Notes under the pieces: model-generated
What the model was told of the DNA's origin: nothing
What the model saw: only the letters and a program-made list of their open reading frames with translations
Database searches by the model: none
Position numbers and translations under genes: made by a program
In this document: positions 5,162 through 9,274 of the stretch, piece by piece
How positions within the stretch are numbered: position 1 is the first letter of the stretch
Layout of the letters: every line of letters begins with the position of its first letter
DNA from: Methanobacteriota archaeon
GTDB lineage: Archaea; Halobacteriota; Halobacteria; Halobacteriales; Halalkalicoccaceae
Assembly: GCA_022561895.1 (NCBI GenBank)
Contig: JADFQH010000097.1
Location: 251 to 9,524 of the forward strand
Reading direction: 5' to 3'
Length of the DNA: 9,274 nt

Positions 5162-6109
5162 ATGGCGCAGTGTGATCGGTGTGGCGCACACGAGAACATG
5201 CCCTATCGCTGCCATCGCTGCGGTGGGACGTTCTGTGGGCAGCACCGACTCCCCGAAAAGCACGACTGTCCCGGCTTACAGGAGTGGCGCGACCCCGATG
5301 GAATCTTCGACAGCGGCTTCGACGACAGCGTGAACAACCCCGGTAGACAGGAACGGACCATGGCGGATCGCGTGCCCTTCAACACCAGCACCGGCGGGCC
5401 CTTTGGCTACTTCCGCAACAACATGACCTACGTCTTTCTCGCACTCATGTGGGTCACCTTTCTCCTCCAATGTCTCGCGTTCACGATCTTTGGCCCGGCG
5501 GTCCACAACGCCCTGTTCACCCTCGATCCAAACAATGTAGAGTACGTCTGGACGTGGATCACCTCGATCTTCGCGCATTCGCCGGGCAACTTCTTTCACA
5601 TCGTCTTCAACAGCATCGTGCTGTACTTCTTCGGACCGATCGTCGAGCGAAAAACCGGAAGCAGGGCGTTCACCGCCCTCTTTCTCGCGAGCGGCGCGAT
5701 CGCCGGACTCGCCCAGATCGGCGCTGGCACCCTCTTTGGGTTGTTCGGGCTGGGGATCGCCGGGCCGGCCAACCCCGTCCTCGGTGCGAGCGGCGCGATC
5801 ATGGCGATCATGGGCGTGCTCACCGTCCTGAACCCACAGCTCCGAGTGCTGCTGTTCTTTTTCATCCCGATGCCGCTGTGGCTACTCACCCTAGGCTTTG
5901 CGGTCGTCTCCGTGGGGCTCGTCGGCTTCGGCGGCGTCGGCGCGGGCGGAGTCGCCCATCTCGCCCACCTCGCCGGCCTCTTTATCGGACTGGGCTACGG
6001 CGAGAAGCTCCGGCGCGAGGGCGAGCGCGCACCCGACCAGCTCCGCTTTGGCGGCGGCGGTCCCGGTGGACCGGGCGGCGGAATGGGTCCCGGTCGTGGG
6101 CGGTTCTGA
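5162..6109 (+). CDS. Rhomboid-family intramembrane serine protease with N-terminal AN1 zinc finger, 315 aa
   Basis: Cuts transmembrane helices within the bilayer. An AN1-type zinc finger opens the protein, with ligands C4, C7, C17, C20, C25, H28, H34 and C36 in the exact AN1 spacing. After a linker, six membrane spans run from about residue 89 to 280. TM2 carries HxxxN (H146, N150), TM4 carries the catalytic Ser in GASG (S210) and TM6 carries the catalytic His in AHLAG (H269), so the protease should be active. The C-terminal tail from 297 is very rich in Gly/Pro and ends GRGRF. With six spans both the zinc finger and the tail should face the cytoplasm. From memory, haloarchaeal AN1-rhomboids (RhoII of Haloferax volcanii) have been linked to surface-glycoprotein N-glycosylation. 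The stop overlaps the nfi start (TGATG). I chose the ATG at 5162 because the zinc finger begins there and a TATA-like box sits 27 bases before it. Confidence 0.93.
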   Translation: MAQCDRCGAHENMPYRCHRCGGTFCGQHRLPEKHDCPGLQEWRDPDGIFDSGFDDSVNNPGRQERTMADRVPFNTSTGGPFGYFRNNMTYVFLALMWVTFLLQCLAFTIFGPAVHNALFTLDPNNVEYVWTWITSIFAHSPGNFFHIVFNSIVLYFFGPIVERKTGSRAFTALFLASGAIAGLAQIGAGTLFGLFGLGIAGPANPVLGASGAIMAIMGVLTVLNPQLRVLLFFFIPMPLWLLTLGFAVVSVGLVGFGGVGAGGVAHLAHLAGLFIGLGYGEKLRREGERAPDQLRFGGGGPGGPGGGMGPGRGRF

Positions 6110-6837
6110 TGAACGTTCGAGAGGAGTTCCGACCCGACGCCAGCCTCTCGCGTGCGGAGATGGAATCCCTCCAGCGCGAGATCGCACGCGAGGCGGTCTT
6201 CGAGGATCGGTTCGATCTCTCGGAGCCCCCCATCGTCGTCGGCGTCGATCAGGCGTTTCCCGACGAACAGGCCGTAAGCGCGATCGTCGCCATGCAGGAT
6301 GGCGACGTGATCGAGCGCACCTCCGCGATCACCGACCTCTCGATCCCCTACATTCCGGGTCTGCTTTCCTTTCGCGAGGGCGAATCCATCCTCGCGGCGT
6401 TCGAAACCCTCGAATGCGAGCCGGACCTCGCACTCTTTGACGGCAGCGGGCGCATCCACTTCCGGCAGGCCGGGCTCGCGACCCATATGGGCGTCGCGCT
6501 CGATCTGCCGAGCGTGGGCGTCGCAAAGAGCCTGCTCTGTGGCCGCCTAAGCAACCCCCCCGAGGAGCCCTTCACGGAAGGAACGCGAGTGCCGGTTCTC
6601 GCGGACGGCCGAGTCGAGGTCGAAGAAGGCACCGTTATCGGCTATGCGATCCAAACCCGCCAGTACGAGGGGAGCTCTCGGAAGATCAATCCCCTCTATG
6701 TGAGTCCGGGCCACCGGCTGAGCGCCGAGACGGCCGCCTCGCTCGCACACGCCCACTGTACGGATTATAAACTCCCCGAGCCGATTCGACTGGCGGATTC
6801 GGACGCCGGCGAACTCGCGCGCGAGGCGCGTCAGTAG
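6109..6837 (+). CDS. nfi: Endonuclease V (deoxyinosine 3' endonuclease), 242 aa
   Basis: Nicks DNA at the second phosphodiester bond 3' of deoxyinosine (deaminated adenine), beginning repair. Family landmarks are present: GVDQAF with metal ligand D47, PYIPGLLSFRE at 80-90 with the strand-separating Tyr Y81 and E90, LFDGSGRIH with D111 and H117, and GVAKS with K140, followed by the C-terminal LPEPIRLAD element at 222-230. The remaining metal ligand is usually a His near the C-terminal part; H214 or H216 are candidates, but I cannot align them with certainty. Length is typical. The ATG overlaps the rhomboid stop by one base (TGATG), so translation is coupled and the two genes share a promoter. 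The 3' end overlaps the convergent SHOCT gene by 7 bases. Confidence 0.95.
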   Translation: MNVREEFRPDASLSRAEMESLQREIAREAVFEDRFDLSEPPIVVGVDQAFPDEQAVSAIVAMQDGDVIERTSAITDLSIPYIPGLLSFREGESILAAFETLECEPDLALFDGSGRIHFRQAGLATHMGVALDLPSVGVAKSLLCGRLSNPPEEPFTEGTRVPVLADGRVEVEEGTVIGYAIQTRQYEGSSRKINPLYVSPGHRLSAETAASLAHAHCTDYKLPEPIRLADSDAGELAREARQ

Positions 6838-7238
6838 CGGTTGCGCTCCGTCGTCCGTTCGCGCTCGCCGGTTCGTCGCCGGTCGAGATCGCTTCCGAGC
6901 AGTCTGTCGAGACGGTGATCGAACTCTTCATCGCTTAGCTCGCCGCGCGCGTAGCGCTGGCGGAGGACGGTCAGTGCGTCGGCATCGGGATCGGGGTCGG
7001 AAAAGCAGTCATCCTCGGTCAGCAGTTTTGTGGGTGAGTTGAGGTAGGCGTAGATCGCATACAGCAAGTTTCCGAGACCGAAGGTGAACCAGACGGTAAA
7101 AAGAGCGATTACGCCGTGGAGCCACGCCGAGCCGTAGTCGGGCCGCTTGAGGACCGCGCGGGTTTCGCCGTCGCGGACGACCCGCCAGCCCGCGGCGTAC
7201 TCCTCGTCGAGTCGCCGCTGAAAGCGCTCGGTTCGCAT
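6831..7238 (-). CDS. Small membrane protein with C-terminal SHOCT domain, 135 aa
   Basis: A charged N-terminal region (1-35) is followed by a hydrophobic segment at about 39-67 that may form one span or a tight two-helix hairpin (FTVWFTFGLGNLLYAIYAYL, 47-66), then an acidic linker (DPDPDADA, 81-88) and a SHOCT-type helix pair at 89-114 (LRQRYARGELSDEEFDHRLD, 92-111). SHOCT modules are short oligomerisation/partner-binding segments at protein ends. The tail is rich in Arg/Glu/Thr. A reading frame runs upstream to 7559, but that extension lies antisense to the SDR gene and looks spurious; the ATG at 7238 has a TTTTG box about 28 bases upstream. The function is unknown; a membrane-anchored accessory role is as far as the sequence goes. 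The 82-base gap to the SDR gene serves both as promoter region. Confidence 0.82.
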   Translation of the reverse strand: MRTERFQRRLDEEYAAGWRVVRDGETRAVLKRPDYGSAWLHGVIALFTVWFTFGLGNLLYAIYAYLNSPTKLLTEDDCFSDPDPDADALTVLRQRYARGELSDEEFDHRLDRLLGSDLDRRRTGERERTTERNRY

Positions 7239-7263
7239 CGTTCGAAGGAAGGCGAGAGATCGG

Positions 7264-7269
7264 CAAAAG
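7264..7269 (-). promoter_or_regulatory. Putative TATA-like box for the SHOCT gene
   Basis: On the minus strand CTTTTG, preceded by GCGAAC, is centred about 28.5 bases before the ATG at 7238. It closely resembles the box upstream of the rhomboid gene (AAC, spacer, CTTTTG) and supports the chosen start. Confidence 0.4.
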
Positions 7270-7290
7270 GGTTCGCCCCAGAGTACAACA

Positions 7291-7296
7291 GTTAAC
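7291..7296 (+). promoter_or_regulatory. TATA-like box for the SDR/glycerate kinase operon
   Basis: GTTAAC, itself a palindrome, preceded by ACAACA, is centred 27.5 bases before the ATG at 7321, which fits leaderless transcription. Being symmetric, it could also be read toward the SHOCT gene, with a longer leader. Confidence 0.45.
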
Positions 7297-7320
7297 ACCC
7301 CGGCGGCCGACTGTCGGGCC

Positions 7321-8145
7321 ATGGAGAAGACCGTTTGTATCACGGGCTGTTCGTCGGGGATCGGCCGCGAGACGGCACGGCAGTTCAGAGAAGAGGAGTG
7401 GACGGTGTACGCAACCGCCCGCGATCCGGGCGACATCGCGGATCTCGCGGAGATCGGCTGTGAGACGGCCGAGCTCGATGTGACCAACGACGTCCAGATA
7501 CAATCGGTGATCGAGCGGATCGTCGAGGAGACAGGAAGAATCGACTGTCTGGTCAACAACGCGGGCTACGGCCAGCTCGGCCCGGTCGAGGATATCCCTG
7601 TGAGGGAAGTAGAGCGGCAGTTCGATACGAACGTCTACGGTCCGCACAGACTGGTTCGAGAAGTGCTGCCCCACATGCGCGAACGCGGGGACGGCACCAT
7701 CATCAACGTCTCGAGCGTGGCCGGACGAGTGGCCTTTCCCGGCGGCGGCGTCTACTGCGGATCGAAAGCCGCCCTCGAATCGATGACAGATTCCTTGAGA
7801 GTGGAGGCGAGCCGCTTTGGCGTCGATGTCGTGCTCGTCGAACCCGGACCAGTCAAAACGAATTTTTCGAACCGGGCGACGGACTCGGCGAACGACATCC
7901 CCCGCTCGTCGGAGTACAGCGACATCTACAGCGTGATCGACGACACGCAGGCGATCGGCGGCGATGGACCCGGCGCGATCGCTCCGATGGAGGTCGCAGA
8001 CTGGATCGTTCACGCCGCGAGCGCGACCCGGCCGAACGCCCGCTATCCGGTCGGGAAAGCCGCAAAGTTCGGCTCGTTCGCCCGTTTGCTCCCCGACTCG
8101 CTTCGTGATACCGCGTTCAAGCTCGCGCTGAAAATCATGGGATGA
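7321..8145 (+). CDS. Short-chain dehydrogenase/reductase (classical SDR), 274 aa
   Basis: An NAD(P)-dependent oxidoreductase of Rossmann fold, cytoplasmic. Seen: the nucleotide-binding TGCSSGIG at 8-15, LDV at 52-54 and NNAG at 79-82, and the catalytic set N104, S132, Y145 and K149 (YCGSK). R34 and D35 after the second strand (TARD) suggest NADP(H) rather than NAD(H). The C-terminal part (about 180-274) is longer than in a minimal 250-residue SDR and ends with a segment like YPVGKAAK, as seen in the subgroup near 17-beta-hydroxysteroid and retinol dehydrogenases; the true substrate cannot be read. The start at 7321 has GTTAAC 27 bases upstream. The stop overlaps the glycerate kinase start (ATGA), making one operon. 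A role tied to the kinase's pathway is possible but not shown by the sequence. Confidence 0.93.
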   Translation: MEKTVCITGCSSGIGRETARQFREEEWTVYATARDPGDIADLAEIGCETAELDVTNDVQIQSVIERIVEETGRIDCLVNNAGYGQLGPVEDIPVREVERQFDTNVYGPHRLVREVLPHMRERGDGTIINVSSVAGRVAFPGGGVYCGSKAALESMTDSLRVEASRFGVDVVLVEPGPVKTNFSNRATDSANDIPRSSEYSDIYSVIDDTQAIGGDGPGAIAPMEVADWIVHAASATRPNARYPVGKAAKFGSFARLLPDSLRDTAFKLALKIMG

Positions 8146-9274
8146 TCCGCGAACGCGAGCGTTTGGAGGGCTCGCCGGCCCGCGATCTCGCGCTCGACTG
8201 CATCGAGGCGGGGATCGAGGCGGCGGACCCGGAGCGGGCGATCCGCGAGGCGGTGAGCCTCGACGGCGACCGCCTGCTCGTCGGGGAGGCGAGCTACGAT
8301 CTGTCCGAGTACGGGAAGCTGGTCGTCCTCGGCGGGGGCAACGCGGGCGGGCGAATGGCGAGTGCGATCGAGAGCGTGCTGGGCGAGCGGGTTTCGAAGG
8401 GTGTGGTCGTCACCGACGCAGCCGAGGAAACCGAACGAATCCGTGTGCTGCCGGGCGATCACCCGGTCCCTACGGAGCGCGGGGTCGAATCCACGCGAGC
8501 GATGCTCGAACTCGCAGAGGAGGCCGGCGAGGACGCGCTCGCGATCGTGCTGATATCGGGCGGCGGTAGCGCGCTCATGCCCGCGCCCGCCGAGGGCGTT
8601 TCGCTGAAAGCGCTGCGGGACGTGACCGAAGCATTGCTCGCAAGCGGGGCCGAAATCGACGAGATCAACGCCGTTCGCAAGCACTGTTCGGTGCTCAAGG
8701 GCGGCGGACTCGCCCGGCGGACCGCGCCAGCTCGAGTGATCTCGCTGATCGTCAGCGACGTGATCGGCAACGATTTGAGTACCATTGCGAGCGGGCCGAC
8801 CGCTCCCGACGAAACGACCTTTGAGGACGCTCGCGAGGTGCTCGCGCGCTACGGGATCGAGCCGCCCGAAGGGATTGACGATCGGATCGAACGCGGCGAG
8901 CGCGGCGAGATCGATGAGACGCCCGATCACGAGGACCCGACCTTCGACCGAGTGGACAATCACGTTATCGCGGACGGGTTCAGTTCCCTCGCGGCGGTCC
9001 GCGATCTCGCGGACGAACGGGGCTCCAGTTCGTTAGTTCTCTCTTCGAGCGTCCGCGGGGAGGCCCGCGAGGCCGCCAAAACTCACGCGGCGATCGCGGA
9101 GGAAGCACGGCGAACCGGCAATCCCATCGAGCCGCCGGCCGTGATCCCCTCGGGCGGGGAGACGACCGTGACGATCCGCGGCGACGGTACAGGGGGCCCG
9201 AATCAGGAGTTCGCCCTCTCCGCGGCGCTCGAACTCCGGGGGATCGAGGGGGTCGCGCTCGCCGCGGTCGACAC
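8142..9274 (+). CDS. Glycerate 2-kinase (DUF4147/MOFRL family), partial at right edge
   Basis: Phosphorylates D-glycerate with ATP to 2-phosphoglycerate, feeding lower glycolysis; cytoplasmic. 377 codons are visible of a usual length near 440. Seen: GGGNAGGRM at 64-72, the nucleotide-binding LISGGGSAL at 137-145, INAVRKHCSVLKGGGLA at 175-191 with the conserved Arg-Lys, SDVIGNDLSTIASGPT at 205-220, and the start of the MOFRL domain with SGGETTV at 337-343 and GGPNQEFAL at 351-359 (many relatives have Arg in place of this Pro). The missing part is the last 60 or so residues. The ATG overlaps the SDR stop (ATGA), so the two are translated together. In haloarchaea such kinases are linked to glycerate made from serine/hydroxypyruvate or by non-phosphorylative sugar breakdown; the coupled SDR is not an obvious hydroxypyruvate reductase, so the pathway stays open. 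Confidence 0.94.
   Translation, partial: MIRERERLEGSPARDLALDCIEAGIEAADPERAIREAVSLDGDRLLVGEASYDLSEYGKLVVLGGGNAGGRMASAIESVLGERVSKGVVVTDAAEETERIRVLPGDHPVPTERGVESTRAMLELAEEAGEDALAIVLISGGGSALMPAPAEGVSLKALRDVTEALLASGAEIDEINAVRKHCSVLKGGGLARRTAPARVISLIVSDVIGNDLSTIASGPTAPDETTFEDAREVLARYGIEPPEGIDDRIERGERGEIDETPDHEDPTFDRVDNHVIADGFSSLAAVRDLADERGSSSLVLSSSVRGEAREAAKTHAAIAEEARRTGNPIEPPAVIPSGGETTVTIRGDGTGGPNQEFALSAALELRGIEGVALAAVD

Noticed and set aside
7239..7559. 107-residue upstream extension of the SHOCT protein
   Set aside because: Most of it is antisense to the SDR gene and reads as a low-complexity Ser/Arg shadow; the ATG at 7238 has its own promoter-like box.
7009..8013. Minus-strand 334-residue open frame
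   Set aside because: It covers the SDR gene in antisense and part of the SHOCT gene out of frame; both real genes have convincing motifs.
8043..8963. Minus-strand 306-residue open frame
   Set aside because: It is antisense to glycerate 2-kinase; no motif, and composition typical of a shadow.

Overview
This window looks like chromosomal DNA of a halophilic archaeon (class Halobacteria). The GC content is fairly high, GATC/TCGA-type codons are abundant, and the predicted proteins are strongly acidic (the PolX and DUF5788-like proteins are full of Asp/Glu). There is a Tat-type lipoprotein signal, and most genes start without a leader, with an archaeal BRE/TATA-like box about 25-28 bases upstream of the start codon. 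Genus cannot be fixed from the sequence. No CRISPR array, insertion sequence or integrase is visible.

Layout. (1) 1-1230, minus: N-terminal 410 residues of an acetyl-CoA-synthetase-like acyl-CoA synthetase that runs off the left edge. (2) 1231-1800: a 570-base intergenic region, more AT-rich than its flanks in places and dense in inverted repeats. It includes a 10-bp dyad overlapping a possible promoter, followed at once by a 78-base tRNA-like fold (acceptor stem plus TpsiC arm, no anticodon arm). (3) 1801-2363, plus: a two-gene unit, a winged-helix regulator and a small three-helix membrane protein joined by an ATGA overlap. (4) 2350-4998, minus: a small Tat lipoprotein with its own promoter, then a DUF5788-like helical protein and a PHP-domain family X DNA polymerase 14 bases apart. 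(5) 5162-6837, plus: an AN1-zinc-finger rhomboid protease translationally coupled (TGATG) to endonuclease V. (6) 6831-7238, minus: a small membrane protein with a SHOCT tail. (7) 7321-9274, plus: a short-chain dehydrogenase coupled (ATGA) to a glycerate 2-kinase that runs off the right edge.

How the parts may work together. Two DNA-repair enzymes (PolX and endonuclease V) lie about 2 kb apart in separate units; each is paired with a gene of less obvious role (DUF5788-like protein; membrane protease). The SDR/glycerate kinase unit points to small-molecule metabolism, with an undefined SDR substrate. Packing is tight: two convergent pairs overlap at their 3' ends (14 and 7 bases) and three co-directional pairs overlap by 1-4 bases. 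The only spacious stretch is 1231-1800, and the most unusual signals lie there. The tRNA-like element is a hypothesis based on pairing geometry alone. The protein-coding content otherwise belongs to recognised families.
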